64,000 nt of DNA from Imbricaverruca yamaguchii (Eukaryota; Arthropoda; Thecostraca; Neoverrucidae). Positions within the stretch are counted from its first letter, which is position 1. Every line of letters starts with the position of its first letter. The stretch covers positions 367,501 through 431,500 of the forward strand of contig JAOTOL010001280.1 of NCBI GenBank assembly GCA_034440575.1, read 5' to 3'. The notes under the pieces are model-generated. The model saw nothing but the letters and a program-made list of their open reading frames with translations. It ran no database searches and had not been told where the DNA came from. Of the stretch, positions 53,921 through 64,000 are shown piece after piece. The position numbers were made by a program, and so were the translations under genes.

Positions 53921-54540
53921 CATCCAAAGCAAGGAGTAGGCACCGGCGCCCCTAGGCCTACGCTCATGGTGCACTTTCTCCCACCTGCCATGAGTCCAAT
54001 CGAATACCACTAGTAGACCAAGATGGCTTTAAAAACACTGGGTCTCAAACGTTAAGGAAACGTCCTGGCTATTCAGTTGGTCTCAATTTATCTTCTCATA
54101 CTTCATTAAATGCAACATTAACTGATTGTCAGTTCACTTTGGTGTAGGGTTACTCCAAAAATGACCAATATTTAAGATGTCTACTGGGGGTAGAAGAGAG
54201 GGGGTCTGAACATTTAAGGCATCATGTAACAAATAGTTCTGTTGCTTCTGTATGGCTGAACCAGTAATTGTACTGCGTCTACTGAACATAAAAATCAACA
54301 AGCTTTTCATATTCAAACAGTTCCTGTCAATGAAAATTATCTAACCACTTCTAAAGAGCAACTTTTTTAATGTATTATTGTGCCGTATTCTGAACATGAA
54401 AATGTTGTGCAGGATTACCTCACCTTAGCTGTTGTAGTGTATTCTATTAGTAGCCATTAAAAGATGCTTATTTAATTGAAAAAAAAAACTATATTGAAAG
54501 TCACTTCCTTATGGTTTCCCTAAACTCTTGGGAGCCTAAA
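53921..54540. other. Unassigned AT-rich sequence
   Basis: No gene, RNA or recognisable element. Confidence 0.4.
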
Positions 54541-54905
54541 ATGGTGCCTGTGAACTTTGCTAGCTATGTACACAACGAATCAGTAGAACTATGCGATCCG
54601 ACCTTCATATTTTGGTAGACAGGTCCATCATTCACGAATACCACCATATTTGTGTTATTTATGGACTGAACATGGTGTGGGAAAAGCAAAAGGTAGGTGT
54701 TCCGGGAACAGAACGTGGTCAGATACACCCTCTCCCCCTAGTTGAGAACATGGGTAGTGCCATTTCTGACAGTGACCTGATATACATATACGAGGGTGGA
54801 TATCTCTCACGAAACCAGGGAATCTTTATTTTCAAGCCATATTTTCAGATTGTAGAGGAAAAATTGGAAATTGTGCGATGTTGTAAACTCTTAGGGATAC
54901 AGTGA
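54541..54905 (+). pseudogene. Unknown protein-like relic F
   Basis: A plus frame at 54591-54905 (104 codons) has HILVDRSIIHEYHHICVIYG, NMVWEKQKVGVPGTERGQ and SDSDLIYIYEGGYLSRNQ. An overlapping frame from ATG 54541 (PVNFASYVHNESVELCDP) may be its beginning, displaced by a frameshift near 54615. Its right end lies in the left arm of a hairpin (54876-55089). Not recognised. Confidence 0.35.
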
Positions 54906-55089
54906 TAAATATTTAACCACCGTGACCAACAAAAGGTAAAAGGTCAGATACCCAAGATAGTGGAGAATTACCACCTACTTACCAGCTGAGATGTAATTCT
55001 CCACTGCTTTGGATATCTGACCTTTTACCTTTTGCAGGTCACGGTGGTTAAATATTCCTCACTGTACTCCCTAAGAGTCCACAACATCG
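54876..55089. repeat. Long hairpin, ~95-bp arms
   Basis: Inverted arms at 54876-54970 and 54994-55089 with a 23-nt loop: CGATGTTGTAAACTCTTAGG pairs with its counterpart ending ACAACATCG, and AAAAGGTAAAAGGTCAGATA pairs with TATCTGACCTTTTACCTTTT. About 90 percent paired by eye. It may be a tiny foldback MITE or a source of double-stranded RNA. No target duplication found. Confidence 0.85.
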
Positions 55090-55763
55090 TAATGAGACCA
55101 AGTGAACAGTGTTCAGTGGCTTAGTTCTGTGATATATGTTGATGGTCTCTGGATGACCCGTTCCGTTGTTGAGTGAGATACGTGACCTGACCTTCGACGG
55201 TGACCTATTGACCCCAGGTCATGAACATCGGTATCAATCGAAAGCTCTCATCATGAGCAATACGATGGTTTTTGTCTCGTCTTTGCACGCCCATTAGAAG
55301 CTGAGATCCCTAAAGCATGTGCATAGTTGGCGCTAGTGTGCCATAGTAAGCGAATGGGGAACCTTCCAGGCGTGACGACAAGCTCCATGTCGCTTTGATT
55401 TTTTTTTGTGCTACATATCGTTTTTATCATCGCCCCCGTAAAACTCCACCCTGACATTTTGGATCGGCAATCGACGACACACCCTAATGTATAATAGGTT
55501 GGTCAGGTTTGCACACTTTTTGCGAAAATCGATAGCAGCTCCCCATCATTTTATGCATTTTGGGCCGCTGAACACGATGGAAGCATCATAAATGCAAAAA
55601 TTTCACATCTTTTGATGGCCCCGGCCACTTGAAGATTTTTGCTGGGACCAAATTTTCGACATTTGTCTATCTCACAAGCGGACTGGTGGGAAAATGAGCC
55701 CGCTTGAGCATTACATCGTCGAGGCAATTCATTTTAGATCATTTGGCACCGTTCCCAAGATTC
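55090..55763. other. Unassigned sequence
   Basis: Non-repetitive spacer between two inverted-repeat structures; no gene recognised. Confidence 0.4.
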
Positions 55764-57813
55764 TAGCTATCTTATTACCTCAGCTTTCGTCTTCTAATGT
55801 ATGGTAGGTTCGAGCGGTTCCCTGGGCTGCCAACAGAAGGCAGGCCTAGCGAGCCCGACTGCCTTCCAAATGCATTATGACGGACGCGTTAGTACGTTCC
55901 ACCAAGCTTGGTTTGGCGTCTTGATGCATTGGTACCGTCTCAACTAACTTATCGGTTATGTTTTATGTGAATTAGAGATACAAATACACAAAAAATAACA
56001 GGTAACAGATTCTACAGTGAAATAATCGCACATATTGGTTGAACAGAGGTGGTACTGCGCAGAGCATGCCCTGCGAAGCCTGGCCGGATTCGCAACAAGG
56101 TAATCAACATGAAACCAGTGTCACCACTGATATCTGTATATATTTTGTAAAAGGTGTATTCTATGTATTCTGTCCGATCATCTGTCATCACCATTCCGCA
56201 GCCGCCACGGGGCACGCCGCAACAGCCCGCCGTCCTGAGACTCGCCGCAGCGACGCTCACTCACTCACTGGCCCGGAACTGGCGACGGAAGGCCACTTTA
56301 TTCAGGCTATAGCCGCCCTGGCGGTCCCTGCCGGTGACAGCCGCCGCGGACTCCATGGTCAGCTTTACACATCGCTCCGTCGCCTGCGTGTGGCGGGGAA
56401 TACCAGTTCGCAGAGGCTGGTCCAGCAGACGCCAGCCCATCGCCGCCAAGTGGGCGAGTCAGTGGTGGCTCGATATCTGCCTGGTAGTGCTGCAAATCCA
56501 CCAACTCCATGAAGTTGCTGGCCCGGATGTTGATTTCCGGACATTTGCTCGGGTCATCGGCCGGCCTAGCAGCTTTTCGAATTTGGCCATCCAGCCGCCT
56601 TGCCTTGCCAGCCCACCACCTCGCTAGTCTCATCGCCTCCCACCGCATGGATGGCAGTGGCCTGTATGCCGCGCTCAACCAGAAAGCGCAGCAGCTGCTA
56701 GGCGATAGTCGCTCCGGTGTGTCGCGCTTCTGCAGACGCTTTCATTGTACGTTGTGGGCGTTTACAGTGCTGGCAATCAGACACCGGTCGAACCTGGTGG
56801 AGGCGCCGCGCCACCTGTACGACCAGCTCGAGCGGCAGCGCCGCCACATGACTGGCGATGATCTGGCCGAAGTGCAGAGGAGACGGCGGGAACGCCATGC
56901 TGGCGCACCCTGAGGCCGTCGTCCTTGGCATGCTCGGGGATGAACGCCGAGAGATCCGGGCCCGAGCTATCCAGCTCATCGGTGAGGCCCATCAGCGTCG
57001 GCAGCCTGGGTAGCCAGTCCGGGCTTACAAATGTCCGGCAATCAATCTCCGGGCCAGCAACTTCATGGAGTTAGTGGGTTTGCAGCACCACCAGGCAGAT
57101 ATCGAGCCACTTCTGACTCGCCTACTTGGCGGCCATGAGCTGGCGCGTCTGCTGGACGAGCCTCTACGAACTGGCATTCCCTGACACATGCAGGCGAAGG
57201 AGCGAAGTGTAAAGCTGACCATGGATTCGGCGGCGGCTGTCACCGACAGGGACCGCCAGGGCGGCTATAGCCTGAATAAAGTGGCCTTTCGTCGCCGGTT
57301 CCAGGCCAGTGAGTGAGTGAGCGCCGCTGCGGCGAGTTTCAACACGACGGGCTTTTGCGGCGTGCCCCGGTGGCGGCGGCGGAATGGTGATGACAGATGA
57401 TCTGATGGAATACATAGAATACACCTTTTACAAAATACATACAGATATGAGGGGTGACACCGGTTTCATGTTGATTACCTTGTTGCGATTCCGGCCAGGC
57501 TTCGCAGGGCATGTTCTGCGCAGTACCACCTCTGTTCAACCAATATGTGCGATTATTTCACTGTAGAATCTGCTACCTGTAATTTTTGTGTATTTGCATT
57601 TCTAATTCGCATAAAACATAACCGACAAGTTAGTTGAAATGGTACTAGTTGATTAAGACGCCAAACCACGCTTGGCGGAAGGTACAAACGCGTCCGTCAT
57701 AAGGCATTTGGATGGCAGTCGGGCTCGCTAGGCCTGCCATCTGTTGGCAGCCCAGGGAACCGCTCGAACCTTCCATACTTCGGAAGGCCAAATCTGAGGT
57801 AATAAGACAGCTA
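55764..57813. mobile_element. Foldback element with ~785-bp inverted arms
   Basis: The left arm (about 55764-56546) and right arm (about 57029-57813) are inverted copies with roughly 85-90 percent identity by eye. The ends read TAGCTATCTTATTACCTCAG and, in reverse complement on the right, TAGCTGTCTTATTACCTCAG. The arms share CTGGGCTGCCAACAGA, ATAATCGCACATATTGGTTG and GGCCACTTTATTCAGGCTAT. The central ~480 bp is unique and GC-rich, with no recognisable transposase. No clear target duplication. The frames on both strands of the arms are mirror shadows. Confidence 0.82.
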
Positions 57814-57817
57814 TATC

Positions 57818-57951
57818 TATCATATCGCTGACGGCGACTCTTGTGATGGTATCACATCACTAGGAGCGGTCACTTGTGATGCTATCACATCACTGGTGAC
57901 CTCTCCTAGTGATGCAATGCCATCACAAGAGTCGCCGTCAGCTATATGATA
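57818..57951. repeat. Second hairpin, 49-bp arms, beside the foldback element
   Basis: Arms at 57818-57866 and 57903-57951 pair (GACGGCGACTCTTGTGATGG with CCATCACAAGAGTCGCCGTC), and the loop pairs again (GGTCAC with GTGACC), giving one long stem. The left arm starts 4 bp after the foldback element. Further GTGATG/CATCAC words run to about 58010. Confidence 0.85.
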
Positions 57952-57955
57952 CCAT

Positions 57956-59505
57956 CACAAGAGACCGCTGCCAGTGATGTGATGCCATCATGATAGTGAT
58001 GCGATGCTATAGAATGCTACCGCTACCAGTAGTACCGCATGATATCACACGTGCCGCTGTCAGTAATCCAGCGCTATCCCAAGTCAGTGTTACAAGTGTT
58101 ACCAGTATTACCTGACCACTCCAGATTGGACACCGTCGCTGACATGACCATTATTTGACACCGCGAGTGCTGCAGCACAAAGCCTGTATTAGGATGGTCC
58201 AATAAGAGGCCAACGTCAAGCTTTCTACTTCTTTGACAAATAAAATACCACGGTGTAATGTATTATTCTGATCATGCTTATTTACTCGTGCTACGCTGGT
58301 CGGCTTGGTGTGAATCTCGGATTTTCAGTGCTATAATTTTGTCTGTTTGTGAACTACTGTTACTTTTAGCCATACTCTGATATACATGCATGGCGATCTT
58401 GTAATTGTTTTGGGATTAGATGGCAGAAGGGATATTTTCATTACGAGTCACACTACGTGTCAGTCCAGTTAAAACGCCGAATCCTCCTGTAATAGCATGA
58501 AAGAAACAAGGGGTTAAATGTACCTTACCGTTTTAGGTTTCAAAATTATACATCTGTCCGTCTCGCTGTTTCCTAATATATGTTTCGGTTGTACTTCTCG
58601 GAAATAGGCGCCTAACTGTGGAAGTTACTCATATGCATGTATTACGCATCCATAACATTTTATGCGACACACGGAAGCCCTTCCAATGGCCCGTGGCCCC
58701 TTCGTTGATCTGAAAGCTCTTTACCCTCCCCAGCCCAAGGCCATCAACATCTTTTCGCGGGCACTGTCCATTGACTTGGTCAATCTTTACCGGCCCGGGA
58801 CCATTTCTGTCTTCCCGGGTCCCTTTCGTCGTGTCAGGGGCCCTGCACGTTATCCCAGGGGCCCTTGCGGGTACCATGCATCGACGTCATGAGGGACTCG
58901 CAAGAGTTCCTCAAGGGGTCGTCTATAAGGGCCCCCTCTGACCCTCCAGGTTGTGGCTGCCCCTTGCCCCTGGCTACGCCACAGCCCTCCAGCGTTAACA
59001 CATAATCTTGATGCATATTTTGCAGCATGTAGCAGATGGAGCTAAAGCAAGCTTACAAGTTGTTGAAGCATCATTTGTAACCAGTAAACCTCCTCCCATG
59101 ATAAATGCGAGTTAAAATTTTGCCGGTTATCGGTCGGCTGAGGCTGTCAAGTTACCGGCTCCTTTCATTTCGGTGCGGAGGTGTATAGCACTCGTAGTTT
59201 AGCCACCGGCCGACAGATGGCAGCCGGGTATCGCCAAACTTTTTCTGATCGTTCTTTAGAGCAGATATAGGAGTGCCTGTACTCCACATTGGAACAGCAC
59301 ATTCACAGATAATGTTATCGTGGTGGCTGCCGTGTGTACTAAGCGTTAGCGTTTTTAGTGGTGGTAAGTTCTGCGGTTCTGCGGAGACGAGCGGCGAAGT
59401 CTGTCGGTCAATGGTGTGTGACGGCGGCGGCCTTCCCGTCTGCTTGCCACCCGCCGTGAATGACGGCTCGCCTGGCGCCAGTCTGCCGCCGTTCAAACTC
59501 GTCCG
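57956..59505. other. Unassigned sequence
   Basis: 58000-58100 has short ACCAGTATTACC-like repeats. The rest is non-repetitive. Frames at 58629-58892 and 59152-59515 overlap on opposite strands with no recognised domain. Confidence 0.4.
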
Positions 59506-59509
59506 AAAT

Positions 59510-60175
59510 CAATGAGCCGGACCGGCCCGACCAGCGCCGCCTCGGCGGGGTCGGTGTATTACCGCGGCCCAGCCAACCCCCTTCCCCCCGAGGTTGGTGT
59601 AGTACCGCGGCCCGACCAGCACTGCCTGGGCGGGGTCGGTGTAGTACCGCAGCCCGGCCAGCGCCGCCTCGGCGGGGTCGTTGTAGTACCGCGGCCCAGC
59701 CAACCCCCTCCCCCCGAGGTTGGTGTAGTACCGCGGCCCGACCAGCACCGCCTGGGCAGGGTCGTTGTAGTACGCGCCCGCCCCGCCTGGCGGGTCGTTG
59801 TAGTACCGCGGCCCAGCCAACCCCCTCCCCGAGGTCGGTGTAGTACCGCAGCCCGGCCAGCGCCGCCTCGGCGGGGTCGTTGTAGTACCGCGGCCCAGCC
59901 AACCCCCCTCCCCCGAGGTCGGTGTGGTACCGCGGCCCGACCAGCGCCGCCTCGGCGGGGTCGGTGTAGTACCGCGGCCCAGCCAACCCCCCCCCCCCCC
60001 CCCGAGGTTGGTGTAGTACCGCGGCCCGACCAGCGCCGCCTCGGCGGGGTAGGTGTAATGCCGCGGCCCAGACAACGCCACCCCTCCCCCGAAGTCGGTG
60101 TAGTACCGCGGCCCAGACAACGCCACCCCCCCCCCCCCCGAAGTCGGTGTAGTATCGCGACCCAGCCAGACCAGG
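59510..60175. repeat. ~42-bp minisatellite, two alternating unit types
   Basis: Type 1 contains CCCGACCAGCGCCGCCTCGG and CGGGGTCGGTGTAGTACCGC; type 2 contains CCCAGCCAACCCCCTCCCCC and GAGGTTGGTGTAGTACCGC. They alternate, giving an ~84-bp period. Type 2 has C-runs of variable length (up to 14-15 Cs near 59990), a likely place for assembly errors. Frames of up to 287 codons here are repeat artefacts. Confidence 0.92.
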
Positions 60176-60840
60176 GTTGCGTGCTCCTTTTGGAGGGTTG
60201 CGCGCCCCTTTTTGAGGGCTACGCTCTTCTTTTGGAGGGTTATGCGCCTTTGATTACCATTTCCACTTTTCCTACTCGCGAAGAGTGGGCATGGAGAGTG
60301 GGAAGAGTGAGTGCGAAGAGTGGGTGCGAAGAATCCCATCTTCATGCCGCTCGCGCTCTTGGTCATATCAGCTGACAGCGCTCTCAGCTATCTTAGCGCC
60401 CTGTTTGTCCAGGATGCGCCCTACAACCCAAATAGCTAACTAATGGTGAGTTATTGTATTGAGGTCCACAGCAAGCGTGGTAGGGGCGAGGCGGATCGGA
60501 ATCTGGGCGAGTAGTAGATAGTGAAAATTTGATGATATTTCGGATGCTGTCGGTGAGCTGCAGTGGCGATTGCTAATACCATGGCCGCATATCGGCGCAT
60601 AAGGTGGTGCATAAGGTTGTGACAACAGGCTTACCTGAGGCTCTGTATTAGAGGTGACGAATGTGTGGACCGAAAGCCTGGCCAGAACGTCCGGTGAGGT
60701 CAGATGGGCTGTTTGACTCCTCTTTGTGAATTCGGCAGACTTCCAATTGGCTATTGTGAACTGATTGCAAAATATCAACGACAAAAACAAAATAAATTCC
60801 AAGGTTTGGAAAGCCTAATGATAATGGCCATTTTGTGGTT
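60176..60840. other. Unassigned sequence
   Basis: Starts with four short direct repeats of the form GGGTTGCGCGCCCCTTTTTG (60170-60255) and GAAGAGTGGG words (60280-60330). The rest is non-repetitive and without a recognised gene. Confidence 0.45.
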
Positions 60841-60844
60841 GATC

Positions 60845-61045
60845 AACTGTGTATTGGAGAACAGGATATCTTTGTATCGGATGGCAGGTCAACTGTGTAT
60901 CGGAAGACAGGTTAACCGAGCATAGGGGGACAGGTCAACTGTGCACTGAAGGACAGGTTATCTTTGAGAGCAAGTTATCTGTGTGTAAGACAGGTCAATT
61001 GTGTCTTGGAGAACAGGTCATATCTGTGTCTTGGAGTACACGACA
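60845..61045. repeat. Degenerate ~30-bp repeat
   Basis: About six units with ACAGGTCAACTGTGTATCGG and GGACAGGTTATCTTTG forms. Strongly diverged. Confidence 0.75.
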
Positions 61046-61094
61046 TTTGTCATTCTTCCCGCTTCCAGAAAATACTCTCGCTAACGAAACATCT

Positions 61095-61340
61095 TCCAGG
61101 TGTACCACCTCAGTTCAGGTGTACCACCTGAGCCCAGGTGTACCACATTAGCCCAGGTGTAGCACATCAGCCCATGTGTGCCACCTTAGCCCAGGTGTGC
61201 CACATTATCCCAGGTGTGCCACCTCAGCCCAGGTGTACCACATTATCCCAGGTGTGCCACATCAGCCCAGGTGTACCACATCAGCCCAGGTGTGCCACAT
61301 CAGCCCAGGTGCACCATCTCAGCTCCGGTGCATCGCTGCA
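61095..61340. repeat. 19-bp minisatellite
   Basis: About 12 units of CCCAGGTGTACCACATCAG, with TGTGCC for TGTACC and ACATTAT for ACATCAG as common variants. Confidence 0.93.
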
Positions 61341-61454
61341 GATCGTGTCTGTTCCGGTCCTGAGGAAGTCAGTGGGCGCCGCCAACACTAACACACCGTC
61401 CAAACAGACGCACATTTAGTTGTCCGTCCTGCCGATGGCACCGCACTGCACCAC

Positions 61455-62420
61455 TGGGAACGTTAGTATGGCCCTCATCGTCGGGGACGCTGGTATGGCC
61501 ATCACCATCGGGGACGCTGGTATGGCCTTCACCATCGGGGACGCTAGTATGGCCCTCATCGCCGGGGACGCTGGTATGGCCCTCATCGTCGGGGACGCTG
61601 GTATGGCCATTACCATCGGGGACGCTGGTATGGCCTTCACCATCGGGGACGCTAGTATGGCCCTCATCGCCGGGGACGCTGGTATGGCCCTCATCGTCGG
61701 GGACGCTGGTATGGCCATCACCATCGGGGACGCTAGTATGGCCCTCATCGCCGGGGACGCTGGTATGGCCATCACCGTCGGTGACGCTGGTATGGCCATC
61801 ACCATCGGGGACGCCGGTATGGCCATTACCATCGGGGACGCTGGTATGGCCCTTCACCATCGGGGACGCTAGTATGGCCCTCATCGCCGGGGACGCTGGT
61901 ATGGCCATCACCATCGGGGACGCTGGTATGGCCTTCACCATCGGGGACGCTAGTATGGCCCTCATCGCCGGGGACGCTGGTATGGCCATCACCGTCGGTG
62001 ACGCTAGTATGGCCCTCATCGCCGGGGACGCTGGTATGGCTCTCATCGCCGGGGACGCTGGTATGGCTCTCATCGCCGGGGACGCTTGTATGGCTTTCAT
62101 CGCCGGGGACGCTGGTATGGCCATCACCGTCGGTGACGCTAGTATGGCTCTCATCGCCGGGGACGCTGGTATGGCCCTCATCGCCGGGGACGCTGGTATG
62201 GCTCTCATCGCCGGCGACGCTGGTATGGCCCTCGTCACTAAAAATGCTGGTATGGCCCTTATTGCTGGCACACTGGTATGGCTCTCACTGTTGGCACACT
62301 GGTATGGCTCTCACTGTTGGCACACTGGTATGGTCCTCACTGTTGGCACACTGGTATAACCCTCTCCTGGCACACTGGTATGGCCCTCTGCTGGCACACT
62401 GGTATGGCCCTCATCAAAAC
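61455..62420. repeat. 27-bp minisatellite with 108-bp higher-order period
   Basis: About 30 units of GACGCTGGTATGGCCCTCAT plus CGCCGGG, followed by about six 26-bp relatives (CACACTGGTATGGCTCTCAC plus TGTTGG, from about 62265). The variant GCCCTCATCGTC occurs at 61471, 61579 and 61687, an exact 108-bp (four-unit) period. The unit is nine codons (DAGMALIAG), so frames on both strands stay open for up to 300 codons. No other coding evidence. Confidence 0.94.
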
Positions 62421-62885
62421 CGCTACTCATTGCCAGTAAGCAATTCATCATCACAGCCACACAGCGTGATTCAACTTTCCGTCGAGCTTTCTGCCTGCAG
62501 GCATCGATACCCCATTTTCAGAAGGTCAATATTTACATTCGGAGATGACTCCTGGCCAGTGGTGGAGGCGACTGGCCTCTCACCAGTGCACCGTGTCACC
62601 CGGCTGGCACGGCTGTATCGGGAGTGGTGCCACACGCCAGTGGCCGTGGACGCCCGGGACGGCTACCACTTGACCCACCATCCTGCAGAGGATGGGCTCA
62701 ACAGACGGTAAATATAGCATCGCTCCGTCGTCCCCTGGTGCAGACAGCCGCGCCAGAGCCGCCGCTGGTTCCACTGCCGCGTCCGACGCACGCTCTGAGC
62801 ATCGTGTGAGGGGCAGGGTGTCAGTGGAGACGGTCACGTGCAGTTATTGCGGGGGTGGCGCCCTGATACGTGGCCGACGGCGCTG
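62421..62885. other. Unassigned sequence
   Basis: Non-repetitive GC-rich spacer; no gene recognised. Confidence 0.4.
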
Positions 62886-63115
62886 CTGGTGCTGCCAGGA
62901 TCTGCCGTCTCAGCCACTCACACCCGTGTCTCCCGGTCGAAGCGGCGCCAGCGGGCTGCGCGTGCTGCCAGGATCTGCCGTCTCAGCCACTCACACCCGT
63001 GTCTCCCGGTCGAAGCGGCGCCAGCGGGCTGCGCGTGCTGCCAGGGTCTGCCGTCTCAGCCACTCACACCCGTGTCTCCCGGTCGAAGCGGCGCCAGCGG
63101 GCTGCGCGTGCTTTT
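62886..63115. repeat. 73-bp direct repeat, three copies
   Basis: Three nearly identical units of GCTGCCAGGATCTGCCGTCT, CAGCCACTCACACCCGTGTC and TCCCGGTCGAAGCGGCGCCA, then GCGGGCTGCGCGT. The third has GGGTCTG for GGATCTG. Confidence 0.93.
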
Positions 63116-63489
63116 TGTGAAGTCGGTGTTTTGCCTGCTCCCCGGCGTGAGAGGACTGGGTCACAGCTGATTGGCCAGCCGGTGCCGTGTGCATGTGGTT
63201 TGTTTATAAAGTGCTGTCGTGCGAGGCGCTCCTGACTTTGACGTCCCCGTAAACATCCAGCCTTCACACGCGCACACTGATGGAAGCCGATGAAAAACGT
63301 GTTTATCTGGTGGCGATCAAAGCAGAATGTGAGACGGGTATGTTTGTCTGCTGGGTATTTAACATGTGCAGAGGTGTGAGCGTAGGTGTTTCCGTATTCT
63401 CGATCATGCGCACAGTTGTGGGCTCATTTGTTTGTATGCAGGTCCCACTGGGATGCTCGCGCGTTGGTGTGTATCGGAGGCCTGTTAAC

Positions 63490-63630
63490 TGAAAGCAAGT
63501 CCCTTTTCTGTGTTGCATGCTAAGCACAGCAGACCCTTTTTCTGTGCTGCATTATAAGCACAGCAGATCCCTTTTCTGTGCCGCATGTTAAGCACAGCAG
63601 ATCCATTTTCTGTGCTGCATGCTAAGGAAA
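63490..63630. repeat. ~34-bp repeat, four copies
   Basis: Units contain AAGCACAGCAGATCCCTTTT, then CTGTGCTGCATG. The arms AGCACAGCA and TGTGCTGC of neighbouring units are complementary. Confidence 0.88.
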
Positions 63631-64000
63631 TTCTGGGTACTCGGGGTTGGAACCAGGGATGTGCCAGAGTCCCAAACTTGAATCTTGATGCTTGTGATTA
63701 TTTCACAAAACCCAATGTTTGGAATTTCGAATGTTTTGAGCCATCCACAATGTTTCCAGCTTGGAATCTGGATTGCGTTTAAACATTTACGAGCCTTATC
63801 GTTTGGAATCTTGAATCTTTTTTTACTCTTTGGACAACGTCGCCAACTTTTAATCTTTGCTCTGAATCCAGGTATTTCTGGAATTCAAAGGTCAAGATTG
63901 AAATCATTTTTCTTATTTTGGAATTGTGGCAGGTATCTGGACCGGGCGCCTCCTGATTTGATACCCTGCTAATGTTAAATCGCATTTTCCAATTAAATCT
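63631..64000. other. Unassigned sequence at window end
   Basis: Diverged recurrences of TTTGGAATTTCGAATG, CTTGGAATCTGGATTG and TTTGGAATCTTGAATC suggest an old ~50-60-bp repeat. A plus frame 63685-63972 follows these repeats and is not recognised as a protein. Confidence 0.45.

Noticed and set aside
56039..56512. 157-codon frame in the foldback arm as a transposase
   Set aside because: No catalytic motif; the same sequence is present inverted in the other arm with different frames, and composition is like the chance frames of GC-rich DNA.
59509..60375. Long overlapping frames on both strands (285-287 codons)
   Set aside because: 42-bp GC-rich array; opposite strands are equally open.
61369..62271. 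300-codon repeat protein on minus and overlapping plus frames
   Set aside because: A nine-codon repeat open on both strands; no flanking coding sequence or splice sites.

Overview
The window is eukaryotic, non-genic, repeat-dominated DNA. No intact host gene, rRNA gene or functional tRNA gene could be recognised. Two Ty3/Gypsy-order LTR retrotransposons, a tRNA-derived SINE, a LINE reverse-transcriptase remnant and several TIR or foldback DNA elements sit among roughly two dozen minisatellite arrays with unit lengths of 7 to 73 bp. An arthropod source, possibly a crustacean, is suggested by one long pentamer tract (TTAGG, CTAGG, ATAGG, TCAGG and related types, like arthropod telomere repeats) and by the SINE tail. 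That is an inference only.

Layout. 1-18.9 kb is GC-rich and consists of minisatellite arrays (20, 29-30, 7, 33, 34, 47, 28, 42, 30/60, 22, 44 and 45 bp) separated by unassigned sequence. The 22-bp array is split by a hAT-like MITE. 18,892-23,350 is LTR element 1 on the plus strand: 265-bp LTRs, TSD ACACC, one pol frameshift. It landed in the first unit of a 33-bp array. 23.4-28.7 kb holds the 33-, 47- and 68-bp arrays, ending against a LINE RT remnant. 29,468-30,260 is a short element with TTAA ends. 30.7-32.5 kb holds 38-bp and ~50-bp arrays. 32,651-37,644 is LTR element 2 on the minus strand: identical 269-bp LTRs, TSD GTGGC, several frameshifts and a coding tandem repeat between protease and RT. 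39.1-39.8 kb is a 44-bp array with a palindrome in every unit. 39.8-42.6 kb, 48.6-49.2 kb, 50.5-50.9 kb and 54.5-54.9 kb hold short, broken, protein-like reading frames of unknown identity. 42,848-47,824 is a second TTAA-flanked element carrying a nested ~4.1-kb non-coding insert that has its own inverted ends. 51.1-51.8 kb is a third copy of the TTAA family. 51.9-53.9 kb is a set of diverged modules, one of which carries the pentamer tract. 54.9-58.0 kb holds three inverted repeats, including a ~2.05-kb foldback element. 59.5-63.6 kb holds further minisatellites (42, 19, 27, 73 and 34 bp).

How it fits together. Both retrotransposons have different LTRs but the same 13 bases directly after the 5' LTR. 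The first 12 of these are the reverse complement of the 5' end of animal tRNA-Phe as I recall it, not of a tRNA 3' end. This suggests an unusual primer-binding site and is the most interesting lead in the window. The frequent frameshifts next to G or C runs, in elements with near-identical LTRs, could be real decay or consensus errors in the assembly.
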